A stretch of DNA of 64,000 nt from CAZHVS01 sp964536015 (GTDB taxonomy: Bacteria > Bacteroidota > Ignavibacteria > Ignavibacteriales > Ignavibacteriaceae): positions 139,271 through 203,270 of the forward strand of contig CAZHVS010000005.1 in NCBI GenBank assembly GCA_964536015.1. Reading direction: 5' to 3'. A program made the translations under genes and the position numbers. Position 1 is the stretch's first letter. Every line of letters starts with the position of its first letter. Below the pieces are notes generated by a model. That model had not been told where the DNA came from and ran no database searches. It saw nothing but the letters and a program-made list of their open reading frames with translations. Positions 1 to 9,224 of this stretch are shown here, in pieces.

Positions 1-465
1 TAGAGGAGATTGAGTAATAATTTCAGGAAAATTATCCCTGTTTTTTTTTGACGTCTGCTTTAAGCTTCGTAATGAATCTCTTTCCAGATTTATGAGACGC
101 TGTTCCAAACCTCTCTTAATTGTAAGAAGAAGCCTTTCATTTTCCGGAGGTTTTACGATATATTCATAAGCTCCAAGTTTAACCGCCGTTAAAGCTGTTT
201 CAACATTGTCAACTGCTGTTAGCATTATAACAGGAATTTGGGGATATTTCTGATTTATTTCTTCAAGCAATGTTAATCCACTTAATTCAGGCATCGAAAT
301 ATCCAGGATTATTAGATCAAAAAGTAGATTTGAAAGTGCTGGCATTACATCTAATGGATTTTGTATAATTTCAACATTCTCATATCCACGATCCCATAAC
401 AATCTTCTCAATGAACGGAGAAAAGAAATTTCATCATCAACAATTAAGATTGAAACTTTTCGCAT
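1..465 (-). CDS. NtrC-family sigma-54 response regulator, N-terminal part (cut by window edge)
   Basis: The reading frame runs open off the left edge, so only the first 155 residues are visible. It starts MRKVSILIVDDE and holds a complete receiver domain: the acidic pair DDE, the phosphoacceptor Asp in LIILDISMP, the Thr in MLTAVDN and the Lys in IVKPPENE. A helical linker follows, and the last residues (IITQSPL) look like the usual entry into a sigma-54 AAA+ domain, which would lie outside the window. The start overlaps the end of the sensor kinase gene by 22 bases, so the two are one operon and a cognate pair. Divergent placement beside a pilin with a sigma-54-type promoter suggests a PilS/PilR-like role (inference). 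Confidence 0.85.
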   Translation of the reverse strand, partial: MRKVSILIVDDEISFLRSLRRLLWDRGYENVEIIQNPLDVMPALSNLLFDLIILDISMPELSGLTLLEEINQKYPQIPVIMLTAVDNVETALTAVKLGAYEYIVKPPENERLLLTIKRGLEQRLINLERDSLRSLKQTSKKNRDNFPEIITQSPL

Positions 466-1985
466 TTTACATATTCCTTTGGAAAAAATAAAAATACTGT
501 TGTCCCTTTGTTAATTTCGCTATTTATATCAATTGAAAAACCCATATTATGCATCAAGTTTTTTGACACAGACAAACCTAAGCCGGTTCCTCCAGAGCCA
601 GATTTTGTAGTATAAAAAGGATTAAAAACCATTTTAATTTTTTCGGGAGAAATTCCGCATCCATTGTCCATAATTTCGAATAAAAGATTATTCTCTTTAT
701 CAAAATACGATTTAATAGTTATAGTTCCATTCGCATTATCAATTGCATCAAGTGAGTTTGCAATTATGTTAATAATAACTTGTCCTAGCTTCAAGCTATT
801 GCCCAGCAAAAAAATATTTTGCGGAGGAATGTAATTGATGGTTATATTTTTTTTAGTAATTTGATAGTTTAACAATCGTAAAGCAGATTGAAATATCTCA
901 TCAATTTTGAAATATTTTACCTCTGAAGGTTGATCAATGCGTGCAAAGTTTTTCAATTCATTTACAATAGCTGTAATTCTGTTGGAGCCTTCTTTAAGGT
1001 CCGATATAAGGTCTTTTAAGTCAGTTTTAAATTTGGAGTAATACAAATTTCCAATTTTAAATGATGGATTCTCCAAGGCATAGTTGTCGAGAAGTGGGAT
1101 TAACTCCTCAAACGTGTTTTCTATGTACGCTAAATTAAAAGAAATAAAAGAGTTTGGATTGTTTATTTCGTGTGCAACACCTGCAACCAGCAATCCGAGA
1201 GAAGCCAGCTTATCTGCTTGTTGTAATTGTAATTGATATTCCTGCATTTGCAGCTCTAGTTTTTTTATGCTTGTTATGTCTGTAATTCTTACAAGAAGAA
1301 AAAGTTTTTCTTTAAGCATAATTGGTGAAGCAAACACATCAAGATCAAGTTCTTGCTGGAATTTATTTTTTAGTTTTACAAATTGTGGCCCTACAGATTT
1401 ATCCCAGTTTTCGCCTATCAGATTTTTCCACAAACAATTTTCAATATTATTACACGTTATCTCGAAAAGCGGTTTATTTTCTATTTCATTAAATTGATAA
1501 CCCAAAAGATTTTCAAATTTTTTATTGGCAAAAATGACTTTAGCTTCCTTATTTATTATTACAAAAGCGTCTTCGGATGCTTCCAGTATAGATTTGTAAA
1601 GATATTCACTCTCTCTCAAAGCTTTGTCGGTAATATTTTTTATTTTTATCATCCTATTAACCTGTGCTGCAAATTTGGAAAGTTCATCTTTCCCTTCAAC
1701 TGTTATTTCTACATTGTAATCATCGGATTCAGCAATGTAATTAATTCGGTTTTCAACATCAGTTATTTTGGAAAAAATTTTGAAGTAAAGAAATATTGCA
1801 ATAAATGACGAGAGAATTACTGATAAAAGAAAAGCAATAATTAATAATTCACCAATCTCTTTTTTTGAAATTAAATTTGTGTCGGGAATGCTTGGGCTAA
1901 TCAAATAATAAAAAATCCCGAATACACAGTAACCAAGAAAAATTGTAACCGAAGAAAATAATATCGTTTTTTTAATAAGTGACAT
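444..1985 (-). CDS. PAS-containing membrane sensor histidine kinase
   Basis: This is a 513-residue sensor kinase. Two membrane helices lie at about 8-30 and 46-70 with only about 15 residues between them, so there is no real periplasmic sensor. Then come a HAMP-like linker (about 70-120), a PAS domain (about 128-240), a DHp helix with the phosphorylated His in VAHEINNPNS (His272), and an HATPase_c domain with an N box (NIIANSLDAI), DNGCGIS and GTGLGLS. The gene overlaps the downstream regulator start, so it probably phosphorylates that NtrC-type protein. The start ATG has no clear Shine-Dalgarno sequence. The sensed signal is unknown; PAS and the membrane segments are the only sensory parts. 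Confidence 0.9.
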   Translation of the reverse strand: MSLIKKTILFSSVTIFLGYCVFGIFYYLISPSIPDTNLISKKEIGELLIIAFLLSVILSSFIAIFLYFKIFSKITDVENRINYIAESDDYNVEITVEGKDELSKFAAQVNRMIKIKNITDKALRESEYLYKSILEASEDAFVIINKEAKVIFANKKFENLLGYQFNEIENKPLFEITCNNIENCLWKNLIGENWDKSVGPQFVKLKNKFQQELDLDVFASPIMLKEKLFLLVRITDITSIKKLELQMQEYQLQLQQADKLASLGLLVAGVAHEINNPNSFISFNLAYIENTFEELIPLLDNYALENPSFKIGNLYYSKFKTDLKDLISDLKEGSNRITAIVNELKNFARIDQPSEVKYFKIDEIFQSALRLLNYQITKKNITINYIPPQNIFLLGNSLKLGQVIINIIANSLDAIDNANGTITIKSYFDKENNLLFEIMDNGCGISPEKIKMVFNPFYTTKSGSGGTGLGLSVSKNLMHNMGFSIDINSEINKGTTVFLFFPKEYVKCEKFQS

Positions 1986-2189
1986 AATATTTTTGTTTAA
2001 AAAATCGTGCCCGAAAATAATATAAGTAATTGGATTTTTGAATTTATTAAGTAAAATACTCGTTCGATTTTACAGGTAAAAATTACCGAGCCAAGGAAGA
2101 AAATACGGACAGTTAATAGAAGTCTTCATATTTGAATTACAAAATGGTTATATTTTGAGGATTTTAAGCTAAATTATTAATAATCAAAA

Positions 2190-2206
2190 CTGGCATTTCA
2201 TTTGTC
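2190..2206 (+). promoter_or_regulatory. Candidate sigma-54 (-24/-12) promoter for the pilin genes
   Basis: The stretch CTGGCATTTCATTTGT matches the sigma-54 consensus at the whole -24 element (TGGCA) and at TTG of the -12 element, with correct spacing. Only the C of TTGC is replaced by T. The expected transcription start is about 20 bases before the first pilin start. Sigma-54 control of major pilin by a PilS/PilR pair is established in other bacteria, and an NtrC-type operon lies divergently next door. The call rests on the match and the context only. Confidence 0.55.
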
Positions 2207-2234
2207 ATAATTAAGAAAAAAAGGTTTAATTAAC

Positions 2235-2630
2235 TTGGGTCAACAACAATTACTTTTACTTGTTCTTGGCGTTATAATAGTAGGAATAGCAATTGTGGTT
2301 GCGATAAATGTTCTTGGAAATGCCTGGGTTGAAGCAAATAAAGACAATATGTACTCAGATTTGATGAATATTGGTTCTTTAGCACAGCAATATTATGCAA
2401 CATTAAAGCAAGTTGGCGGTGGTGGGCAATCTTTTGTTGGATTTCAAATTCCAACAACTTTATTGTCAACATCTAACGGGACATATACGCAAAGCAATGA
2501 AACCGAAAGCCAGATTACATTTACGGGCAAAGGTAATGTTCAGGACCCGGATGGAAAAGTTTATTTAATCGTTGTAGTTGTTACTAAAAATAATTTAACT
2601 ACAACATCAATTTCAAAAGTAAGTCCATAA
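2235..2630 (+). CDS. Short type IV pilin-like protein, copy 1
   Basis: A 131-residue protein starting MGQQQLLLLVLGVIIVG: a two-residue leader ending in Gly, a polar QQQ and then one long hydrophobic helix, followed by a globular part without cysteines. This resembles a class III-like or minimal pilin, but the usual Glu at mature position 5 is absent. The start is TTG, fixed by near identity to the ATG start of the following copy and by an AGG-type ribosome site just upstream. The two copies share the first 16 residues almost exactly and the segments NGTYT and TGKGNVQD. Position directly ahead of platform, ATPase and secretin genes supports a filament subunit. No prepilin peptidase gene is visible in the window. 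Confidence 0.7.
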   Translation: MGQQQLLLLVLGVIIVGIAIVVAINVLGNAWVEANKDNMYSDLMNIGSLAQQYYATLKQVGGGGQSFVGFQIPTTLLSTSNGTYTQSNETESQITFTGKGNVQDPDGKVYLIVVVVTKNNLTTTSISKVSP

Positions 2631-2671
2631 TTTAATTAACAATCATTATAAACAAATAAAAGGAATCACAA

Positions 2672-3064
2672 ATGGGTCAACAACAATTATTACTCATCGT
2701 TCTTGGTGTTATCATAGTTGGTATCGCTATCGTAGTTGGAATCAACTTATTCACCGCTAGTTCAGTTGAAGCAAATAAAGACGGAGTTGTAGCAGACAAC
2801 CTTAATATTGCTTCATTAGCTCAACAATTCTACAAGAAGCCAACCGCAATGGGTGGTGGAAATAACACCTTCACTGGTTTCACAATTCCATCTAATTTAC
2901 AAACAACTGCAAATGGAACATATACCGCGGTTGTAGCAGCTGCTTCAGTTACTATTACAGGTAAAGGAAATGTTCAGGACGCAGATGGAAAGGTTTACCA
3001 AGTTGTTACTACTGTAACTGCTAATAATATTTCAACAGCAGCACCAACTAAAGTAAGTCCATAA
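2672..3064 (+). CDS. Short type IV pilin-like protein, copy 2
   Basis: A 130-residue paralogue of the preceding gene with the same MGQQQLLL start, one N-terminal hydrophobic helix and the same TGKGNVQDADGKVY stretch near the C-terminus. An AAAGGA ribosome site sits 8 bases before the ATG. It is separated from copy 1 by 41 bases and followed by a strong hairpin terminator, so the pair probably makes an abundant short transcript distinct from the assembly genes. The more regular start signals suggest copy 2 is the major subunit and copy 1 a minor one (inference). Confidence 0.72.
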   Translation: MGQQQLLLIVLGVIIVGIAIVVGINLFTASSVEANKDGVVADNLNIASLAQQFYKKPTAMGGGNNTFTGFTIPSNLQTTANGTYTAVVAAASVTITGKGNVQDADGKVYQVVTTVTANNISTAAPTKVSP

Positions 3065-3091
3065 TTTTTTATTCTAATTAAAAAATTTCTT

Positions 3092-3124
3092 AAAGGCTGT
3101 CTTAAAAAGGCAGCCTTTTCTTTT
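3092..3124 (+). terminator. Rho-independent terminator after the pilin pair
   Basis: A perfect 8-bp stem AAAGGCTG/CAGCCTTT (3092-3099 with 3111-3118), extendable by a GU and a CG pair, with an A-rich loop and a following T-rich tail. The same stem core recurs at 22902 and 51100. Confidence 0.85.
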
Positions 3125-3219
3125 AAACAAATAGATATTTATAATGCACTAATATTAGATAATTAAATTTTATTTCTTATTTTTAGTCCGTTAATTTTTA
3201 ACGATGCAAGAAAGAAAAT

Positions 3220-4599
3220 ATGGTTGAATGCCGATTCTCTGCAGAGAATGTTAATGGTAAAATTATTGGTGGTTCTATAACAGCCGATTCTTATAGCGAT
3301 GCTAAGAAAAGAATAAATGAACTTGCTATAAAGAACCATCTAAAGATTCTTAAAATTGAAAAAAAATCCGGCTTTCTTTACAAAGCCCGAAAAGGGAATG
3401 AAAAGCCTGTAAAGGGTGAACAAAAAGCATTCAGCAAAGAAGAGGTGATTGAGGCTCTTACAAGACTTGGATATAAAAATATCTCAGTAAATAAAGTGCT
3501 TCTGGATTTCAATGCTAAACCACCTAATGCGGATATTGTTACTTTTGTAAAAATCAGTGCTGAACTGCTTGAACAAAAACTTTCCTATGGTGAAATTCTT
3601 ACTCTCTTGATTAATGATACTCAGAACAAAACATTAAAAGAAACATTAAGAGATATCAATGCCGAGCTAAAGAAAGGTACTGATAGTCAAACAGTGTTTT
3701 TAAGGTATCAGTCTGTGTTTGGAAAATTTACTGCATATATGCTTGGACTGGCATCTAAAAGCGGTAACATGGTGGAGATATACAAAGCAACAGCTAAATT
3801 TTTAGAAAGACAACAGGAGTTCAGAAAAAATTTAAGAAGTGCATTAATCAGCCCATTGGTTACTATTGTCGTTCTGCTTGCTGCAGTAATGTATTACGTG
3901 GGATATATTTTCCCTGAAACAGCAAGAATGTTTGTTCGTTTTAAAATTGATTTACCTCCAATGACGGCATTCACTCTAAAGTTTAGTGATTTTCTTACCG
4001 AAAATATGGGTATAATTCTTGCAATATTTTTAATACCTGCATTTGTTATATGGCGATTAGCAAAAACGCCCAAAGGACAATTGATAGTAGATGGAATGAT
4101 GTTTAAGTTGCCTATTATGGGAACTTTAATTCATAAGACAGCTATAGAAGTTTTTTGCAGAGTGTTTTATACTCTTTATAGTGGTTCTGCAGAAAGCATT
4201 GAACCAATTAGAATTGCAGCAGAAGCCACAGGAAATCTTCATTTTGAAAACAGAATTAAAAATGTGGCAATTCCGTTGATGATTAAAAAAGGAATTGGTA
4301 TTACTGAAGCTTTTGAACAGAGTGGAGTTTTTACCGATACAACAATAAACAGATTTCATTCTGGTGAAGAAACAGGAACAATTAAAAATACTGCATTGCA
4401 GCTTGCAAATTATTATGAAAGCGAGACAGTGTATAAACTTAAGAATATTATCGAATTGATACAGGTTATTATAGCAATGATTATTATGATTGTAATGATT
4501 GCTTTGACTCTAGTTTCTGCTGAAACGGCTACAATAAAACCAAAAACTCCTGGAATGAGTGAGTTGCTATTTCAAATTAAAAATTATTTTTGGGTATGA
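3220..4599 (+). CDS. Type IV pilus / type II secretion inner-membrane platform protein (PilC/GspF family)
   Basis: A 459-residue polytopic protein of the GspF family, the inner-membrane platform on which assembly ATPases act. After a soluble N-terminal part of about 110 residues come two repeated F domains, each a helical bundle with membrane segments near 205-232, 265-285 and 415-440. The pattern SGNMVEIY in the first repeat and the matching GEETGTIKN in the second are the family's internal repeat signature. The ATPase gene follows with an ATGA overlap. The charged N-terminal extension with KKSGF and KGNEKPVKG is longer than in minimal GspF proteins. Confidence 0.9.
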   Translation: MVECRFSAENVNGKIIGGSITADSYSDAKKRINELAIKNHLKILKIEKKSGFLYKARKGNEKPVKGEQKAFSKEEVIEALTRLGYKNISVNKVLLDFNAKPPNADIVTFVKISAELLEQKLSYGEILTLLINDTQNKTLKETLRDINAELKKGTDSQTVFLRYQSVFGKFTAYMLGLASKSGNMVEIYKATAKFLERQQEFRKNLRSALISPLVTIVVLLAAVMYYVGYIFPETARMFVRFKIDLPPMTAFTLKFSDFLTENMGIILAIFLIPAFVIWRLAKTPKGQLIVDGMMFKLPIMGTLIHKTAIEVFCRVFYTLYSGSAESIEPIRIAAEATGNLHFENRIKNVAIPLMIKKGIGITEAFEQSGVFTDTTINRFHSGEETGTIKNTALQLANYYESETVYKLKNIIELIQVIIAMIIMIVMIALTLVSAETATIKPKTPGMSELLFQIKNYFWV

Positions 4600-6389
4600 T
4601 TGATTCAAATTTAGAATACACAGATAAGATTGGTTATCTTCTCTTCAAGAAGGGAATAATTGATGCCTCAGTGCTTGAAAAAGCTTTAACTGTTAAAAGT
4701 AATGAAACAGGAAAAATTAAAAGAAGCATTGCTCAAATTTTAGTTCAGGATTTTAACTTTGATCACGATTTGATTTTCCGTGAAGTTGCAACACTTTTTG
4801 CTTTCCGTGAACTTGATACAAGTATAAACGAATTTACTCCTGAAAAACTTGAACGAATAAAGCAAATGATAAATGCAACCGGTGAAGAGAATAAAGATTT
4901 TATGATAAAACATAAAATTATTCCTCTCGGTTTTGATGAGAAGCAAAAAGATAAACTAATTCTTGTTGCGATTGATCCAACAGAAAGATCCATTCCTAAA
5001 ATTGCTTTTAATCTAAGTGCAAAAAAATATGAAGTCCTTTACATTAAGAAAAAAGAACTTGATGCTTTAATCGAAAAACTTTTTCCTCCAGAAAATGTAT
5101 TCTTAAAACAACTTGAAGAAATGCCTTCTGATATTGAAGTTGAAGAAGGAGTAGAAAAAAGTTTAAGTGAAGAAGAGCTTGATGCCGAAATTAATAAAAG
5201 TGCTTTAATAAATCTTATTGAAGCCGCGCTAGTTGAAGGTGTAAGAAAAGGTGTAAGCGATATTCATTTTGTTCCCAAATCAAATAAATCTACAGATATC
5301 GTTTTTCGTCTTGATGGAAATCTTCAGTTGTGGCATACACAGGAAAATACTTCACCGGAAGCTGTTATTGCGGTTGTAAAAGATCGTTCAAAGGGACTTG
5401 ATCGTTTTGAAAGAGAAAAAGCTCAGGACGGTTTTATTCAGCGTGAAATTGATGGTCATATTATTCGCTTTAGAGTTTCCGTCCTTCCTATGGTTGGAAC
5501 TGAGTTAAAGAACAAATTTGAAAGTATTGTTATAAGAATTCTTGATGATAGAAAAGTTATCAGAGATCTTAATCTTTTGGGTTTAACAGGTTATGCAAAA
5601 TCTGCTTTTGAAAAAGCTATAAGACAACCTCAGGGAATGGTAATTCTGACAGGTCCAACCGGAAGCGGAAAAAGTACCACCCTAGTTGCAGCTTTGTATC
5701 AGGTTATTGATCCAACAGTAAATACACTTACAGTTGAAGATCCTGTTGAATATGTAATTGAAGGTGCCCGACAACTAAAAATTGGTCACAAGATGAATTT
5801 TGAACAGGCGATAAGGGCTATTCTAAGACACGATCCCGATATTGTTCTTGTAGGTGAAATGAGAGATAAAGAAACTGCTGAAGTTGCCATTAAACTTGCC
5901 AACACAGGGCACTTGACTTTTTCAACTCTTCACACTAACGATGCTCCAAGTGCTGTTGCACGTCTTTATAAAATGGGAATTGAACCATTCCTTATTGCTT
6001 ATGCAATTAATATTATTGTGGCACAAAGACTTATTCGAAGGCTTTGTCCAAACTGTAAACGCAAAGTAACAAAACTTGATGAAGAACTTCTAATAAGCCT
6101 AGACCAAAAAATTGAAGACTGGGTTAATTATCCTATTTATGAACCGGTTGGATGCGAGAAGTGCTTTAACTCCGGCTATAAAGGTCGAATAGCAATTCAT
6201 GAAGCATTATATTTTTCAAAAGACTTACGAAGAATAATTTTAAAATCTGGTTCTGAAGTTGATGAAGAACAAATTAGAATTCAGGCAAAGAAAGATGGTA
6301 CACTAAATTTACGTGAATGTGGTTTTGAAAAAGTTAGACTTGGTTTAACGTCTATTGAAGAAGTTATTGCTGGAACATCTGAAGATTAA
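4596..6389 (+). CDS. Type IV pilus / type II secretion assembly ATPase (PilB/GspE family)
   Basis: About 597 residues. I chose the ATG at 4596, which overlaps the GspF stop as ATGA; a TTG two codons upstream is the alternative. An MshEN-like N-terminal domain (about 1-165) is followed by an acidic linker and the ATPase: SDIHFVP, Walker A GPTGSGKST near residue 355, Asp box, Walker B DIVLVGEMRD and His box GHLTFSTLHT. The zinc tetracysteine site is present as CPNC and CEKC, the mark that separates the extension ATPases PilB/GspE from the retraction ATPase PilT. It should power filament assembly with the adjacent platform protein. Confidence 0.93.
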   Translation: MIDSNLEYTDKIGYLLFKKGIIDASVLEKALTVKSNETGKIKRSIAQILVQDFNFDHDLIFREVATLFAFRELDTSINEFTPEKLERIKQMINATGEENKDFMIKHKIIPLGFDEKQKDKLILVAIDPTERSIPKIAFNLSAKKYEVLYIKKKELDALIEKLFPPENVFLKQLEEMPSDIEVEEGVEKSLSEEELDAEINKSALINLIEAALVEGVRKGVSDIHFVPKSNKSTDIVFRLDGNLQLWHTQENTSPEAVIAVVKDRSKGLDRFEREKAQDGFIQREIDGHIIRFRVSVLPMVGTELKNKFESIVIRILDDRKVIRDLNLLGLTGYAKSAFEKAIRQPQGMVILTGPTGSGKSTTLVAALYQVIDPTVNTLTVEDPVEYVIEGARQLKIGHKMNFEQAIRAILRHDPDIVLVGEMRDKETAEVAIKLANTGHLTFSTLHTNDAPSAVARLYKMGIEPFLIAYAINIIVAQRLIRRLCPNCKRKVTKLDEELLISLDQKIEDWVNYPIYEPVGCEKCFNSGYKGRIAIHEALYFSKDLRRIILKSGSEVDEEQIRIQAKKDGTLNLRECGFEKVRLGLTSIEEVIAGTSED

Positions 6390-6457
6390 TTTTTTACAGC
6401 ATTAAATAATTTTGTAATTTGCATTTGTATATAGAAAATGAACTGATAAATTTTTGA

Positions 6458-7681
6458 ATGATTGATGATATCAGAAAAATAATTGAAAAATTCTTAACGA
6501 GAGTTCCACCTACGTATAGAGGGCAGGACAGAGTTGGATATTTTATTGATAAATTTGAATACTTTACTCTTGAAGATCGTCTTTTATTTCAAAAATTTTT
6601 TGATAAAGTATTAACGACAATGATTGACCGCGAAGCTTCGGACCTTGAATTTGGCGGCTTTGGTACTGATGGATATATTTGGTTTAGAACGTATGGTAAA
6701 AAAGAAAGAGCAAATGAATTATCCCGCTTTCGACTTGATGAACTCGCAATTTTAATTATTAATCTGTTGAATGAAAACCAGAGAAGATATCTTGTTGTAA
6801 CTAAAAGTATAGATTTTAGTTATACTTTCCTTTATGAGCGCAGAAACGAAAACATAAGATTTAGAGCAACATGTTATTTTGATCTTGATCATCTTGCTCT
6901 TAATATGAGAATGATTAATCCAACTATTCGGCCAATTGAATCATTAGATTTCAATCCAAATGTTATAAAAGTTTTAAGTCACTCATATATAAAATTTGGA
7001 TTAACATTAATAACCGGAATAACAGGTTCAGGAAAATCCGCAACACTCGATTCAATAATTGATTATCACAATAAATTTGATCCTGCTCATATAGTTATAA
7101 TTGGTTCACCAATTGAATATGTTCATAAATCCGGGGTATCAATTGTTCGTCATAGAGAAGTTGGAAGAGATGTGTTGTCTTTCAAAGATGGCGTTGTTCA
7201 ATGTTTAAGACAGGATCCTGATATAATTGTTATTGGTGAAATGAGAGATCCTGATACAATAATGGCGGCTCTTGAAATTACCGATACTGGTCATAAAGTC
7301 TTTTCAACTTTGCATACGTCCTCTGCAGTCGAATCAATCGATAGAATAATTGCAGAAGTACCTTCTGTTGAACAGGAAAGAGTACGTAATAGACTTGCCG
7401 ATATTCTTACTTGTGTTGTTTCTCAAAAGCTTGTGCCAACTGTAAATAACAAATTAGTTCTTGCAAAGGAAGTGCTGATTGTTACCTCAAGTGTTAAGGC
7501 TGCAATTAAAAATAACAATACCGGCGAAATTTATATGATGATAAATCAGGGTGGTCAATATGGAATGATCACTATGGAACAGGATTTGAAAAGACTTTAT
7601 TTGTCAAAAAAGATTACATTAGAAAATGCAATTGCATTTGCAAACAACAAAGTAAGGATGCAGCAAATACTATCTGCATAA
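6458..7681 (+). CDS. PilT-like pilus retraction ATPase
   Basis: A 407-residue secretion-type ATPase with Walker A GITGSGKSAT (about 187-195), Walker B DIIVIGEMRD and His box GHKVFSTLHT. There is no tetracysteine zinc site. The C-terminal segment AAIKNNNTGEIYMMI followed by MITMEQDLKRLY is of PilT type. The N-terminal part is about 60 residues longer than standard PilT. Having both an extension and a retraction ATPase suggests a dynamic type IV pilus (motility, DNA uptake) rather than a secretion pseudopilus. The TTG/ATG question does not arise; ATG at 6458 follows a 68-base gap. Confidence 0.88.
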   Translation: MIDDIRKIIEKFLTRVPPTYRGQDRVGYFIDKFEYFTLEDRLLFQKFFDKVLTTMIDREASDLEFGGFGTDGYIWFRTYGKKERANELSRFRLDELAILIINLLNENQRRYLVVTKSIDFSYTFLYERRNENIRFRATCYFDLDHLALNMRMINPTIRPIESLDFNPNVIKVLSHSYIKFGLTLITGITGSGKSATLDSIIDYHNKFDPAHIVIIGSPIEYVHKSGVSIVRHREVGRDVLSFKDGVVQCLRQDPDIIVIGEMRDPDTIMAALEITDTGHKVFSTLHTSSAVESIDRIIAEVPSVEQERVRNRLADILTCVVSQKLVPTVNNKLVLAKEVLIVTSSVKAAIKNNNTGEIYMMINQGGQYGMITMEQDLKRLYLSKKITLENAIAFANNKVRMQQILSA

Positions 7682-7685
7682 AAGT

Positions 7686-9224
7686 ATGAAACCAGTAGTT
7701 TGTATATATTGTGAAGGTAATGACACGAAACTTGCAGTGCTATCAAAAGAGAATGGCACTTTAAAGCTTTCACGTGCTGCATCAATTGACGTACTAAGAG
7801 CAGCCCAGTCAATTAATGACACTAATAATCAAGGAAATTTATTAGATGCAGGTGCAGGCTTAACTTTAGATACTCAAGGGGCGGGAATTGCTTCTACTTC
7901 AGAAGCTGTTTTTGAAGGTCTTGCAAGTGCAGAATTATCAGGGATAAAACTTCATCAACATCATTTTATAACTGCTTTAACAGAACCTTCAATTTATTAT
8001 CAGGTTGTCTCTGGTAAAACTGTTGCTGAGTCATCAACAGTCGAAGAGACCATTGAAAAAGGTAAAACAAAGAAAAAGAAAAAAATTGATGTAAAAAATT
8101 TCGGATCAATTGAGTTGTCTTCTGGACAAAAGCTGTCTGCACATTTATCTGAAGATGTAAATTGTTTTAAAGCTATTTCAGGACTGGCTCAGTATAATCA
8201 TAGAAGGTATTATAAAATAGTTTCTGTTAAAAGTGCTGAAATATCCCTTTCTCGTTACGTTGCAAAATCTAAAAAATTTTTTCCTGATGATTATTCTCTA
8301 ATTGTTTATATCGGGAAAGAATATAGCAAACTTATCTTTCTACATGGAAGAAAATTAAAACATATTGGTGCTACACTTGATGTGGGGACATCAAATCTTC
8401 ATACGTACGATGTTTATTTTTCAAAAATTCTTTTGGAAATGGAAAATGGCCAAATTCCTAATCTTGATAACATAGTGGTATGCGGAGAAGATGATTCTGA
8501 AAATTTAATCCTCTCATTTTATGGTACATTCCCTGAAGCAAACGTCAGCCGGCTTGAATTTGAAAATATTAATGTCAACGGACTTTCTGAAGAGGTAAGA
8601 ACAAAAATTTCCTCCTTCGCTGTTCCTATTGCTGTTGCAACAGAATATTATGAAGAACTTGCAAAAGAATTTGTAGGAATCAATCTTCTTCCTGACTACA
8701 TAAAAGAAGAACAAAAATTCTTTCAGTTTGGATGGCACGGTTATCTTGTGCTTCCATTACTGTTTATTACTGCTTTTTATATTACTTACCAGATTTTGTC
8801 AAATCAATTAAAAATCAATAAGCTTCATAGTGAAATTGCAGTGCAGGAAGATTTAAAACAGCGCAATATGCAATTGTTAACTCAAATAGAGGCCCTTGAT
8901 GCCCGCATAAGTAATTTTGATCAGACACAAGCTATTCTTGATACTCTTGCAAAAGGAAGTGAAATATGGGGAGAAGCACTTGAAAAAATTTCTGATTTTT
9001 CTGCTTCCAAAAAATGTTTGTGGACAAGAATTCTTGCTATTAAAGAAGAAGATATTATTAGTCTTGAAGGGCATTCGCTTAATAAGTTTATTCTGACTGA
9101 CTTTGCATCAAAAATAGATTCTGCCACTTTGAAGAATATAAGTTATGATCCTATTAAAGAAAAAGATGCATATAGATATGTACTCAACTTCAAATTATCA
9201 GGTTTAACAAAAATACCGGAATGA
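7686..9224 (+). CDS. PilM-PilN fusion protein of the pilus alignment complex
   Basis: A 512-residue protein that seems to join two normally separate pilus proteins. Residues 1-320 look like a divergent actin-fold PilM, with a Lys-rich insertion (KGKTKKKKKI near 125-133) and DVGTSNLH near 232. Residue 332 then starts INLLP, the typical first motif of PilN, followed by a membrane helix (351-371), a coiled coil and a ferredoxin-like periplasmic part ending in YRYVLNFKLSG. In standard pili the cytoplasmic PilM binds this same N-terminal PilN motif. The next gene overlaps by 4 bases. The PilM half is weakly conserved, so that assignment is an inference from context and fold-like features. Confidence 0.72.
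   Translation: MKPVVCIYCEGNDTKLAVLSKENGTLKLSRAASIDVLRAAQSINDTNNQGNLLDAGAGLTLDTQGAGIASTSEAVFEGLASAELSGIKLHQHHFITALTEPSIYYQVVSGKTVAESSTVEETIEKGKTKKKKKIDVKNFGSIELSSGQKLSAHLSEDVNCFKAISGLAQYNHRRYYKIVSVKSAEISLSRYVAKSKKFFPDDYSLIVYIGKEYSKLIFLHGRKLKHIGATLDVGTSNLHTYDVYFSKILLEMENGQIPNLDNIVVCGEDDSENLILSFYGTFPEANVSRLEFENINVNGLSEEVRTKISSFAVPIAVATEYYEELAKEFVGINLLPDYIKEEQKFFQFGWHGYLVLPLLFITAFYITYQILSNQLKINKLHSEIAVQEDLKQRNMQLLTQIEALDARISNFDQTQAILDTLAKGSEIWGEALEKISDFSASKKCLWTRILAIKEEDIISLEGHSLNKFILTDFASKIDSATLKNISYDPIKEKDAYRYVLNFKLSGLTKIPE

Noticed and set aside
1383..1808. 141-codon plus-strand frame inside the first kinase gene
   Set aside because: Antisense shadow of a gene with intact kinase motifs; Phe/Tyr/Ile-rich translation without motifs.
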